The position numbers were made by a program, and so were the translations under genes. From DATKUC01 sp964553615 (GTDB lineage: Bacteria > Spirochaetota > Spirochaetia > DSM-27196 > DATKUC01), in contig CAZKMA010000014.1 of assembly GCA_964553615.1 (NCBI GenBank), positions 1 to 64,000 on the forward strand: a stretch of 64,000 nt of DNA, in the 5' to 3' direction. Every line of letters starts with the position of its first letter. Positions within the stretch are counted from its first letter, which is position 1. Shown one piece after another: positions 8,435 through 16,081 of the stretch. Below the pieces are notes generated by a model. It was not told where the DNA came from, did no database searches, and saw only the letters and a program-made list of their open reading frames with translations.

Positions 8435-8917
8435 TTATCGGGCAAAATCCAGCACGAACTGCCTGATCAACTCATCCTCCTCTGGGCCATGCCATTCACC
8501 TCTCGCCTTTGTGAAACTTTTTGTCACGAGAGGTTCGGGAAAGAGCTCCTCATACTTTGAAAAGGCTTCAGCGGGATCGGTGCCAAGGTTTGACAGTATC
8601 AGCCCAAGCTTCTTCCCTTCCAGGTGCTGATAATACCGTTGCACAAACCCCCTGACCGCCGGAGTCGGACTGGCGGCCCAGAAGGGTGTCACAATGACGA
8701 TCCTGTCAAACTGACCGGGGTCGTTTGCAGCAGGTGCAATATCAGAGGATTCCTTCCGCATTGCCGAGGCTCCGTTCAGAAATCTCAAGAAGCCACGAGA
8801 TAGTCGCTTTTTCTTCTCGACTATCCTTTCGCTTCTGCAATGCATCTGAGCGGCCACTTTCCCTGCGAGGTTTTCACAATGCCCTGACAATGAATAGTAA
8901 TAGATGATTGTTTCCAT
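8435..8917 (-). CDS. Flavodoxin-like family protein
   Basis: 160 residues. Starts at ATG 8917, where AAGGAGAT stands five bases upstream; the longer frame has no such signal. The N-terminus METIIYYYSLSGHCENLA is a flavodoxin fold P-loop (Y-S-x-S-G-x), which binds the FMN phosphate. The segment IVIVTPFWAASPTPAVRGF matches the second FMN-contacting loop (TPxWxxxPTPxxRxF). It probably transfers electrons or reduces quinones or menaquinone-like acceptors in the cytoplasm; partner unknown. Confidence 0.8.
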   Translation of the reverse strand: METIIYYYSLSGHCENLAGKVAAQMHCRSERIVEKKKRLSRGFLRFLNGASAMRKESSDIAPAANDPGQFDRIVIVTPFWAASPTPAVRGFVQRYYQHLEGKKLGLILSNLGTDPAEAFSKYEELFPEPLVTKSFTKARGEWHGPEEDELIRQFVLDFAR

Positions 8918-9213
8918 GCTGCATCTCCTTTCCAGACCCGTGGAATCCATCGTTGCAGGCTTTGCGACCGCTCGCCCAAATACGAGTGATCTGGACAACT
9001 GCTGAGAACGCGAGTCAATCCGCGGAAGAAATACATCATATCCAGAAAGTGCCGGTCAGCAACAGGGTGGGCGTTCGGAATTGTTCACCGGGTTCATGCA
9101 TCGCTACTGCCGGCGGCCCGAAAAACCGCCGGAATAGACTCCGACCCCGCGCAATCGCTGCGGCATTATCAGGACGCACGGAGAGCCCGAAGGTGCTGCC
9201 GTGGCTGCGCCTC

Positions 9214-9276
9214 CGAACTCTGCGGTGTTTACACCGAACTCTACGGTGTCTACACCGAGCTCTGTGGTGCTACATC
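9214..9276. repeat. Three 21-bp tandem repeats containing CGGTGT-NN-ACACCG dyads
   Basis: Copies begin at 9214, 9235 and 9256. The first two each contain a perfect 14-bp palindrome, CGGTGT-TT-ACACCG (9224-9237) and CGGTGT-CT-ACACCG (9245-9258); the third is degenerate (TGGTGCTACATC). The spacing of 21 bp is two helical turns, as expected for cooperative binding of a dimeric regulator. The array starts inside the stop codon region of the lipoprotein gene and lies about 300 bases upstream of the flavodoxin gene. Apart from this array, 8918-9269 contains nothing I can name. Confidence 0.6.
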
Positions 9277-9869
9277 CCTGACGCTTTTTTCGTCATTCCC
9301 TTCAGATCGCTCCGCGGAGTCGTAACGATCCATCCGACGCTTGCGACCGGTGTGGGATGACTCAAGGTGGTCCCGCTTATGCTGCTCGCAGCATTCGCGT
9401 TGATGAGTTTCGCCGGCTTTGCCGCAGTGGTCGCCCAGTAGATGCTATTCTGGGTTATCATTGAATCCGTTACCGAATAGGTGATCGGAGCGTTGAACTT
9501 CTCTATCAATCCACCGGTCTTTTCGTTTATAACCCGATAGGCGAAGTTGGCAACCACCATCTGACCTGGAGATACCATTGAGTCCCAACTGCTGTTCGTC
9601 CCGGCAAGAACCTGGAACCGTACGGGCACGGAAAATGCATTTCCAGGTATGGAAATGGTCATATATCCTGCCGCCTTTCCAGTAGTGAACTGATCCGGAA
9701 CAGTTATTTTGCCGGACTGCCCCGGCTGCAGCGTGAGTGTACCGAGAACGTCGGGATAACCGTACTTGGTCATGCCTACAGGCCCTGCGACCTTCGGTCC
9801 GGTCTGGCACGCTGCCAGAGTCAGCGCGAGGGCTGCTACAGCAACCGTGTATTTCAAATATCTCTTCAT
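9270..9869 (-). CDS. Lipoprotein of unknown function
   Basis: 199 residues from ATG 9869, eight bases after GGAGG; an earlier TTG in the ribosome site is less likely. The signal ends ALTLAACQTG, a clean lipobox with Cys near residue 20. The mature protein is beta-rich with LGTLTLQPGQSGKITVP and FNAPITYSVTDSM, compatible with an immunoglobulin-like surface or periplasmic domain. I do not recognise a family. It is a single gene between araA and the flavodoxin gene, and its 3' end merges into the 21-bp repeats. Confidence 0.7.
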   Translation of the reverse strand: MKRYLKYTVAVAALALTLAACQTGPKVAGPVGMTKYGYPDVLGTLTLQPGQSGKITVPDQFTTGKAAGYMTISIPGNAFSVPVRFQVLAGTNSSWDSMVSPGQMVVANFAYRVINEKTGGLIEKFNAPITYSVTDSMITQNSIYWATTAAKPAKLINANAASSISGTTLSHPTPVASVGWIVTTPRSDLKGMTKKASGM

Positions 9870-10052
9870 CTTCTTTTCCTCCAAAGTTGGTGTGCAAATC
9901 GAACCTTGTGAGGGAAATTACGCAGGCCGCTCTTCCGGGCACATACACCGGAAGGATCAATCTTTGGCTCTTCGAGGTATAGATTATTGAGTAATTCAGT
10001 CAGATTCCGTATGCAGGATGATTGGACTGTGGAGACTGCATGCCGTCCCACG

Positions 10053-10080
10053 GGCGGAGACTGCAAATGCACTCTCCGCC
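10053..10080 (-). terminator. Hairpin after araA, without T-tract
   Basis: GGCGGAGA (10053-10060) pairs with TCTCCGCC (10073-10080) around a 12-base loop that has its own short dyad. It lies 25 bases after the araA stop on the minus strand. No run of T follows, so it could be a stabilising 3' hairpin rather than an intrinsic terminator. Confidence 0.4.
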
Positions 10081-10105
10081 TTCACCGTGGTCTCAGTGCT
10101 GCGCC

Positions 10106-11611
10106 TCAGAACCCCCTTGAGAGGTGATAGTATGCTTCGTTCCAGCGCAGTTCCTTCTTGAACCCGCTCGTAGTTGTGTCTGCGCCGATGCGCAGGAACT
10201 CGACACCAGCCATTTCGGCGTAGTCCTCCAGGGAATCCGCAGAGATTGCCTTGCTGAATACCGTGTGATGCGCCCCCCCGCCATATATCCACGCCGCGGC
10301 AGCAACCGAAAGATTCGGCCGCGGTATCCATACGACGCGAGCTACCGGAAGCTTCGGCAGCGCGGCATCGGGCACAACCGCATCCACCTCGTTCACAATC
10401 ATGCGGAACCGGTTTCCCATGTCTACCACCGTTGCATTGAGTGCCGGCCCCTTTGAAACGTTGAAAACCAGCCGCGCCGGGTCCGACTTTCCGCCGATCG
10501 ACAGCGGGTGGATCTCCACACGCGGCTTCCCGTCTGCAATACTCGGGCAGACCTCGAGCATGTGAGCGCCAAGCACCTTCATTCCCTTCGGATCCAGGTG
10601 ATAGGTGTAATCCTCCATGAACGACGTTCCGCCACTCAGCCCGGCGGACATGACCTTGCAGGCACGGACAAGTGCCGCTGTCTTCCAATCTCCCTCTCCG
10701 CCGAAACCGAATCCATCCGCCATGAGGCGTTGCGAAGCAAGCCCCGGTAGCTGTGAGATTCCGTGCAGATCTTCGAATGTTGTCGTGAAGGCGGTGTATC
10801 CGCCGTCCTCCAGAAAACCGCGCATGCCCAGTTCAATACGGGCCGCATCGCGAAGCGATTCACGTCTTGCCCCACCCTTCTTCAATTCGTCGGCAAGAAC
10901 GTATTCCTCCTCGTACACCTTCAGATGCGATTCAACCGCAGCGTCCGTTATCTCACGGGTGAACTCGACCAGATCTCCAACCCCGTAGCCGCTCACTGAA
11001 TAGCCAAACTGAATTTGTGCGGCGACCTTGTCACCCTCGGTCACCGCGACTTCGCGCATGTTGTCACCAAAACGGGCAACCTTCATGTGTCGCGTTTCGT
11101 ACCATCCGCAGGCAGCCCGCGCCCACACATCAAGTCGGTTCTGGACCGTCTCATCCTGCCAGTGTCCAACAATCACCGTCCGATCGATCCGGAGGCGGGA
11201 CGCCATGAATCCAAACTCCCGGCCACCGTGGGCGGACTGATTCAGGTTCATGAAATCCATGTCGATTGAGCCCCACGGAATATCCCGATTGTACTGTGTG
11301 TGCAGGTGAACAAACGGCTTTTGCAGTGCCATCAAACCCGCAATCCACATCTTCGCGGGAGAGAACGTGTGCATCCACGTGATAATGCCGACACAATTCG
11401 GCGTGCCATTTGCTTCGCGGCACAGCGATTCAATTGCATCCGGAGTTGTGAGTGTCGGCTTGTATTCAATGCGAACCGGAATTCTTGGAGATTCGGAAAG
11501 GCCCTTTGCCATGGCGACGGAGTGTTCGGCAACCTTCTTCAGTGTCTCCTCACCATACATCAACTGACTTCCCGTGACGAACCAAACAACATACTGTTCA
11601 AGACTCTTCAT
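10106..11611 (-). CDS. araA: L-arabinose isomerase
   Basis: 501 residues, the usual AraA length. It interconverts L-arabinose and L-ribulose with Mn2+. The two metal-binding Glu residues fall in GEGDWKTAAL and FMEDYTYHL, and the His residues in GAHMLEVCP and GGGAHHTVFS. WMHTFSPAKMWI and NQSAHGGREFG are also typical. The start is ATG 11611 with GAGG upstream; the open frame extends 36 codons further without support. No araB, araD or transporter is nearby, so the rest of the pathway must lie elsewhere, or the enzyme acts on another sugar. Confidence 0.95.
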   Translation of the reverse strand: MKSLEQYVVWFVTGSQLMYGEETLKKVAEHSVAMAKGLSESPRIPVRIEYKPTLTTPDAIESLCREANGTPNCVGIITWMHTFSPAKMWIAGLMALQKPFVHLHTQYNRDIPWGSIDMDFMNLNQSAHGGREFGFMASRLRIDRTVIVGHWQDETVQNRLDVWARAACGWYETRHMKVARFGDNMREVAVTEGDKVAAQIQFGYSVSGYGVGDLVEFTREITDAAVESHLKVYEEEYVLADELKKGGARRESLRDAARIELGMRGFLEDGGYTAFTTTFEDLHGISQLPGLASQRLMADGFGFGGEGDWKTAALVRACKVMSAGLSGGTSFMEDYTYHLDPKGMKVLGAHMLEVCPSIADGKPRVEIHPLSIGGKSDPARLVFNVSKGPALNATVVDMGNRFRMIVNEVDAVVPDAALPKLPVARVVWIPRPNLSVAAAAWIYGGGAHHTVFSKAISADSLEDYAEMAGVEFLRIGADTTTSGFKKELRWNEAYYHLSRGF

Positions 11612-11684
11612 TGCGCGCCTCTCTGCTATCCAGTGTTGCTGACATCGTACCACGAATAGGTCACTTCTTGAACAGAATACTGCG

Positions 11685-11693
11685 TGATACACT
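11685..11693 (+). promoter_or_regulatory. Extended -10 promoter, leaderless arrangement, thioesterase gene
   Basis: TGA-TACACT (11685-11693) is an extended -10 element. Seven bases separate it from the ATG at 11701, so transcription should begin at or next to the start codon. No Shine-Dalgarno is present. Confidence 0.5.
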
Positions 11694-11700
11694 CCACCCC

Positions 11701-12492
11701 ATGCAGGAAAAACCAGCACGATGGGTAGAACCGTTTTTTGTTCACTCCTTCGATGTGAATCATCTTGGACTGACCACGCCGGTGACTATGCTGAAAATGA
11801 TGCAGGAAGGTGCGTGGAAACATGCAGAGGCGCTGGGATTCGGATACCGAGACCTGAAAGACGAAGGATCTTTCTGGGTCCTTTCCCGTCTGCAGATCAG
11901 GATTTCGCACTATCCAAAGTGGGGCAATGAATTTCTTCTGGAGACCTGGCCATCGGGGGCAAAGAGTCTCCTGGTCAGCAGGGACTTCCGCATAACGGAC
12001 GACGACGGGATTGCCGCTATTGCCACCAGCTCCTGGATCATCCTTGATCATAAAACACGTCGTCCGGTTCGCCCGTTAACGGTACTCGAAAAATCGGGGC
12101 CAACAGAGATGGGAGAACTCCTGTTCGGCGCCATGGCAGAAAAGGTCGAGCTTCCCGAACTGTCCGAGGGAGACGATCTGTGGAATGAATCACCCCCGTT
12201 CATGGTTCGAATCAGTGCACTGGACAGTCAGGGGCACGTGAACAATGCGAAATATCTCGAATGGTGTCTGGATGCATTCTCGCTCGAACACTTCAACCAA
12301 TGGGAAATTCGGGCCGCTACGCTCAATTTTCTTGCGGAGACTCACTACGGGGATCAAATCCGGGTCCGAACGGCGGAGATCGATGATGAGGGTTCGGAGG
12401 ACCGCCTCGTGACGTTACAGGCAATTGCGTCGAAAGAGGGCTCACCGGTCTTCTCCTGCATGCTCACCTGGCAGCGGCGAGTTTCGGAGTAA
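11701..12492 (+). CDS. Acyl-ACP thioesterase (FatA/FatB-like)
   Basis: 263 residues with two hotdog-fold halves. The first half contains PFFVHSFDVNHLGLTTP and MMQEGAWKHAEALG; the second contains the active-site-type stretch DSQGHVNNAKYLEWCLD, where Asn and His contribute to catalysis in plant and bacterial acyl-ACP thioesterases. It releases free fatty acid from acyl-ACP in the cytoplasm. The start chosen is the ATG 7 bases after a -10 element; a longer open frame lacks conserved sequence. It is divergent from araA and is followed by a kinase-like gene. Confidence 0.85.
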   Translation: MQEKPARWVEPFFVHSFDVNHLGLTTPVTMLKMMQEGAWKHAEALGFGYRDLKDEGSFWVLSRLQIRISHYPKWGNEFLLETWPSGAKSLLVSRDFRITDDDGIAAIATSSWIILDHKTRRPVRPLTVLEKSGPTEMGELLFGAMAEKVELPELSEGDDLWNESPPFMVRISALDSQGHVNNAKYLEWCLDAFSLEHFNQWEIRAATLNFLAETHYGDQIRVRTAEIDDEGSEDRLVTLQAIASKEGSPVFSCMLTWQRRVSE

Positions 12493-12568
12493 CCTTGAAA
12501 AAAGCAGACCCGGCGAAATTCGTTGCAAACCGTCAGCGCCCGACATACAATGGAACAAGGAGGAGCGC

Positions 12569-13393
12569 ATGGGAGTAATAACGATTTCCCGGCAGCTTGG
12601 CAGTAGAGGCGACGAAATAGTGGCCCTGCTGGCCGAGCATGAAGGATATCACTGCCTGAACAAGGAACTGATCGAAGAACGGTTCGCTCGAGACGGCATC
12701 TCCCTTGTCAGTGTGGAGCGATATGATGAACGCAGTCCTCATTTCTTTCGCCACTTTTCCCGGGATAAGAACACCTATCTTCATTTCCTGAAGGCAACGA
12801 TGTATGAATGCGCGCGTGACGGTCATGCAGTAATACTGGGACGGGGCGGACACCTCGTTCTCGGCGATCTTCCGGGTGTGCTCTCCGTCCGGTTCATCGC
12901 ATCCCGGTCGGCGCGTGTGCAACGGGTCATGAAAAGGTCGGGCGTGTCGGAAGAAGAAGCCCTGGAAATGATATCACACAGCGACTCCGAACGCACCGGC
13001 TTTCATCGCTTCTTTTTCGCGAGCGACTGGGAGAATCCGGACAGCTATGACCTGGTATTGAACTCGGAGCAGTTCGACAACGACACCATCATCGACATGG
13101 TGAAGCGGGCAATGCAGGATCTGAACCGGCCTGAAATCCAGGAACGTTCGCACCGTGCGCTTGACGATCTGTTCCTGCAACAGGAAATCATTTCTCAGAT
13201 TGTCTACCGGGATCGGATCCCGGTGCAGAATCTGGAGGTCCAGTGTAAAGAGGGTCACGTAGTACTGCGGGGGATGGTCATGATCGAGGAACACGTAAAA
13301 CTCGTCGAAGAATCGACCCGGAAATGCCCCGGGATACGGAGTGTGGAATCTGAAGTGTATTTCATCCCATCCTACACCTACGTTATGCGCTAA
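12569..13393 (+). CDS. Cytidylate-kinase-like protein with C-terminal BON domain
   Basis: 274 residues. The N-terminal 200 residues match the cytidylate-kinase-like family: the start MGVITISRQLGSRGDEI gives the P-loop-equivalent SRQLGSRG, and AVILGRGGHLVL and RVQRVMKRSG follow. Residues about 210-270 look like a BON domain (VQCKEGHVVLRGMVMIEEHV...GIRSVESEVY), which in other proteins binds phospholipid or other ligands. AAGGAGGAG precedes the ATG at 12569. Nucleotide phosphorylation is inferred from family; the fused BON domain is unusual and may tie it to membranes or regulate it. Confidence 0.75.
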   Translation: MGVITISRQLGSRGDEIVALLAEHEGYHCLNKELIEERFARDGISLVSVERYDERSPHFFRHFSRDKNTYLHFLKATMYECARDGHAVILGRGGHLVLGDLPGVLSVRFIASRSARVQRVMKRSGVSEEEALEMISHSDSERTGFHRFFFASDWENPDSYDLVLNSEQFDNDTIIDMVKRAMQDLNRPEIQERSHRALDDLFLQQEIISQIVYRDRIPVQNLEVQCKEGHVVLRGMVMIEEHVKLVEESTRKCPGIRSVESEVYFIPSYTYVMR

Positions 13394-13402
13394 GGCCCGT
13401 TC

Positions 13403-13431
13403 TTGTGTTTTTTCGTAATTGTGGTGATAAT
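13403..13431 (+). promoter_or_regulatory. Promoter placing transcription start at the ATG of the GAF-HD-GYP gene
   Basis: TTGTGT (13403-13408), 17 bases, GATAAT (13426-13431), then six bases to the ATG at 13438. The predicted +1 is the A of the start codon and there is no Shine-Dalgarno. Confidence 0.5.
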
Positions 13432-13437
13432 TGATTT

Positions 13438-14781
13438 ATGTCATTCCTCGGCAGGGCGGAACAAGTACGCAGTCTGGGCAACTCTGATGTCGAACAGGGA
13501 TCTCGAGCTGAGGAACTGTTAAGGGTCATCGACAAGATATTCCACATCAAGGATCTCGAGACACTCCTGGAGAACATCCTCTTCGAAGCACGACAGTTCA
13601 CCGGCGCAGACGCGGGTACCATCTATCTGGTGGCGAACAACCGGCTCTATTTCAGCTTCGTTCAGAACGACACGCTCTTCCCCGGACTGGACGAGGCAAG
13701 CACACCGGGTCAGCTTCCGGCAAACCGTTACATTTCCGGCGACCAGAGCCTTCCAATTGACCGCACCAGCCTTGCCGGATACGTGGCCGCCACCGGAGAC
13801 TCTCTGCTGGTGGACGACGTGTACGACATCCGTAGCGGGGTAACCTACAGCTTCAATCCGGGATTCGACCGAAAATCCTCCTACACGACCCACTCAATCC
13901 TTGTGGTCCCCCTCAAGACACGTGAAGAGGTCGTGCTCGGCGTCCTGCAGCTCATTAACAAGAAGAACGGGTCGCAGACAATTCCCTTTTCCATGTCGGA
14001 TCGGTTCTACATAACCCAGTTCGCTCAAAGTGCCGCACTGGCAGTCGAAAAGGCAAAGCTTGCACGGGAAATGGTAATGCGCCTTATCGAGATAACCGAG
14101 CTTCGGGACCCGTACGAGACCGGCGAGCACGCAAAACGGGTAGCCGCATACGCGGTAGAGCTTTATGAGGCGTGGGCACGCAAACATGGAGTACCGGAGA
14201 AGGAAATTGCACGTAACCGTGATCCACTCCGCACCGGAGCGCTCCTGCATGATGTCGGAAAGGTTGCGGTCAGCGACCTTATCATGAAAAAGCCGTCGCA
14301 GCTGAACGACACGGAAAAATCACGCATTCGGCTTCACACAATCTTCGGCGCCCGACTCTTTCGCCGGACAAGTTCGATTTATGACCGGATTGCCATGGAT
14401 ATTACGCTGAACCACCACGAACGATGGGATGGTCTCGGCTATCCCGGCTATGTGACCGATCTGGATGCGGCTACCTTTACCCTGGGACCGGGAAAGCGGG
14501 GAACGGACATTCCGCTCGTTGCCCGGATTGTCACGGTTTCGGATATCTACGATGCTCTCTCCACGAAGCGGTCGTACAAAGATGCCTGGTCCGAAGATCG
14601 AGTCCGAAAGCATCTCTACGACAATCGGGGGAGGATTTTCGACCCGGAGCTGGTGGATCTGTTCCTGGACCTTGGACCTATCGTCCGTTCAATACAGGAC
14701 AAGTACAACTACAGGAGGGAGAAGCGTGATAGTCAGAGCAGTGACGGTCTGGGTGAAATCACAATTCGAAACGGAATTTGA
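13438..14781 (+). CDS. GAF domain HD-GYP phosphodiesterase, probable c-di-GMP hydrolase
   Basis: 447 residues, soluble. Residues 25-210 are a GAF sensor domain. The HD-GYP domain follows: H271-D272 in HDVGKVAVSD, then HHERWDGLGYP with the GYP at 334-336. HD-GYP proteins hydrolyse cyclic di-GMP through a metal centre. The GAF ligand cannot be inferred. It is probably transcribed from a leaderless promoter, and its 3' end overlaps the next small gene by 56 bases. Confidence 0.88.
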   Translation: MSFLGRAEQVRSLGNSDVEQGSRAEELLRVIDKIFHIKDLETLLENILFEARQFTGADAGTIYLVANNRLYFSFVQNDTLFPGLDEASTPGQLPANRYISGDQSLPIDRTSLAGYVAATGDSLLVDDVYDIRSGVTYSFNPGFDRKSSYTTHSILVVPLKTREEVVLGVLQLINKKNGSQTIPFSMSDRFYITQFAQSAALAVEKAKLAREMVMRLIEITELRDPYETGEHAKRVAAYAVELYEAWARKHGVPEKEIARNRDPLRTGALLHDVGKVAVSDLIMKKPSQLNDTEKSRIRLHTIFGARLFRRTSSIYDRIAMDITLNHHERWDGLGYPGYVTDLDAATFTLGPGKRGTDIPLVARIVTVSDIYDALSTKRSYKDAWSEDRVRKHLYDNRGRIFDPELVDLFLDLGPIVRSIQDKYNYRREKRDSQSSDGLGEITIRNGI

Positions 14782-15034
14782 ACGGGCCACGTTCGAGAAT
14801 CACCGAGGATCATTGCTGGAACCGGGAGTTCTCAGATTCGATGTGCTGAAGTGCGAAGAGAGAAGCGGGGAATACCTTCTCTACGAGGTATATCAATCCG
14901 AAGAGGCCGTACAATCACACAAATCGACAAGCCACTACAAGAAGTGGCGGGAGACTGTTGAGCCGTGGATGGAGAAGGCCCGGTCGGGCAGCGGGTTTAC
15001 GGTTCTGGCACCACTGTCTGAAGATGCGTGGTAG
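14726..15034 (+). CDS. Antibiotic biosynthesis monooxygenase (ABM) domain protein
   Basis: 102 residues. It starts at GTG 14726, preceded by AGGAGGG at normal distance, and overlaps the HD-GYP gene in another frame. FENHRGSLLEPGVLRFDVLKC and YLLYEVYQSEEAVQSHKSTSHYKKW (in part) are the typical ABM/YgiN/LsrG segments of a dimeric ferredoxin-like fold. Members oxidise quinols or isomerise phospho-AI-2 without cofactors; the present substrate is unknown. The overlap suggests coupled translation. Confidence 0.78.
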   Translation: MIVRAVTVWVKSQFETEFERATFENHRGSLLEPGVLRFDVLKCEERSGEYLLYEVYQSEEAVQSHKSTSHYKKWRETVEPWMEKARSGSGFTVLAPLSEDAW

Positions 15035-15067
15035 CCGGAACACACGCATCAATGACCTGTCGCAGAG

Positions 15068-16054
15068 CTACTCCTTGAATCGTTCGAGCAACAGCGCATA
15101 CGAGGCGTTGAGCCTCTTGCTCATCTCGAGACCATTGGGGTTCACATCGGGGTGATACTTCCGGATGAGCGACTTATATCGTTCCCGGATGTGACCNNNN
15201 NNNNNNNNNNNNNNNNNNNNNNNNNNNNNNNNNNNNNNNNNNNNNNNNNNNNNNNNNNNNNNNNNNNNNNNNNNNNNNNNNNNNNNNNNNNNNNNNGCGG
15301 CATCTTCCGCAGTATTGTCTGCGCCATCTTCCGAGCAATTATCTTCCGACCTCTGCTCCCGTCTCCATTTCTCCCCGCGAACGGCATATCCGGTGTCCCG
15401 GGCCCGGCCTTTCAACAGACGGCAGAGAGAAGCAAGAAGATCCGTCCGTTCCAGGACGTGCCGCCTGAAGAGCACACGGAGATACCAACCGGCGGTGCGG
15501 GTCATTGCGGGCGGGAATCCACCGTCCCGTGCGAACTCTGCTGCCGTACGCTGAATCACGTCCTCGATCGGGAAATATTCATCCAGATAGATGTCGATGG
15601 CGCGATCTGCCATGCGCGTTACCCGCAGCATTCCGTCGAATACCTGGAGTTCTACCGCGTGGAGAACGGAGTTTGCGGCAAATCGGCGGACCAGACGCTC
15701 CTGAAGTTCGGCGCGCATGTCCTGAGACACAAAAACCCCCGCACGCGTGAACGACTCCTCCAGATCCTGTTGGCAAAGTGAACCGAGGATGTCCACGAGC
15801 TGCCCTGCGTTTTCCGGCGTGAAGATCACCTCCGAGAGTGCGTGGATCTTTCTTGAACGATGCATGCTACGATACAGAGAGCCATACAGTTCCAGCTCGG
15901 GAATAGAGAGCAGCCCGGGCAGTGAGGAGAGAGGCAGCGACCACAGTCCCTCATCATCCATCGACTCGGTGATAAGCCTGATGACTGGTTCCACATGCAC
16001 CATGGCACTAAAGATACCGGAAACCACAATGAGAGCCAACCGGAAGTTGACCAT
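15068..16054 (-). CDS. Membrane-anchored J-domain protein (interrupted by assembly gap)
   Basis: The C-terminal 42 residues are a J-domain piece with the HPD motif (LIRKYHPDVNPNG), which stimulates DnaK/Hsp70 ATPase. The N-terminus (MVNFRLALIVVSGIFSAMV) is hydrophobic and may be a signal anchor. The central 220 residues are helical, with no family I recognise. A 100-base run of N at 15197-15296 removes the start of the J-domain; the true length and frame there are unknown. The start at ATG 16054 is a choice without a strong ribosome site. The gene is divergent from the FAD oxidase, 27 bases away. Confidence 0.65.
   Translation of the reverse strand: MVNFRLALIVVSGIFSAMVHVEPVIRLITESMDDEGLWSLPLSSLPGLLSIPELELYGSLYRSMHRSRKIHALSEVIFTPENAGQLVDILGSLCQQDLEESFTRAGVFVSQDMRAELQERLVRRFAANSVLHAVELQVFDGMLRVTRMADRAIDIYLDEYFPIEDVIQRTAAEFARDGGFPPAMTRTAGWYLRVLFRRHVLERTDLLASLCRLLKGRARDTGYAVRGEKWRREQRSEDNCSEDGADNTAEDAXXXXXXXXXXXXXXXXXXXXXXXXXXXXXXXXXXGHIRERYKSLIRKYHPDVNPNGLEMSKRLNASYALLLERFKE
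15197..15296. other. Assembly gap of 100 N
   Basis: A run of exactly 100 undetermined bases, a standard scaffold placeholder, so its real size is unknown. It falls inside the J-domain gene. Confidence 0.99.
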
Positions 16055-16081
16055 GGCGGACGGTATGAATAGGTTCTCCCT

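Noticed and set aside
7906..8630. Two overlapping plus-strand frames of 151 and 236 codons
   Set aside because: They overlap each other and the flavodoxin gene, and are Arg/Ser-rich without motifs.
9214..9276. CRISPR array
   Set aside because: Units are contiguous 21-mers with no unique spacers and there are no cas genes.
8908..9360. 150-codon plus-strand frame over the 21-bp repeats
   Set aside because: Open only because repeats have a length divisible by three; low-quality composition and no ribosome site.
11620..11665. Sigma-54 promoter upstream of araA
   Set aside because: TGGTAC-N5-CAGC misses the invariant GC/TTGC positions.
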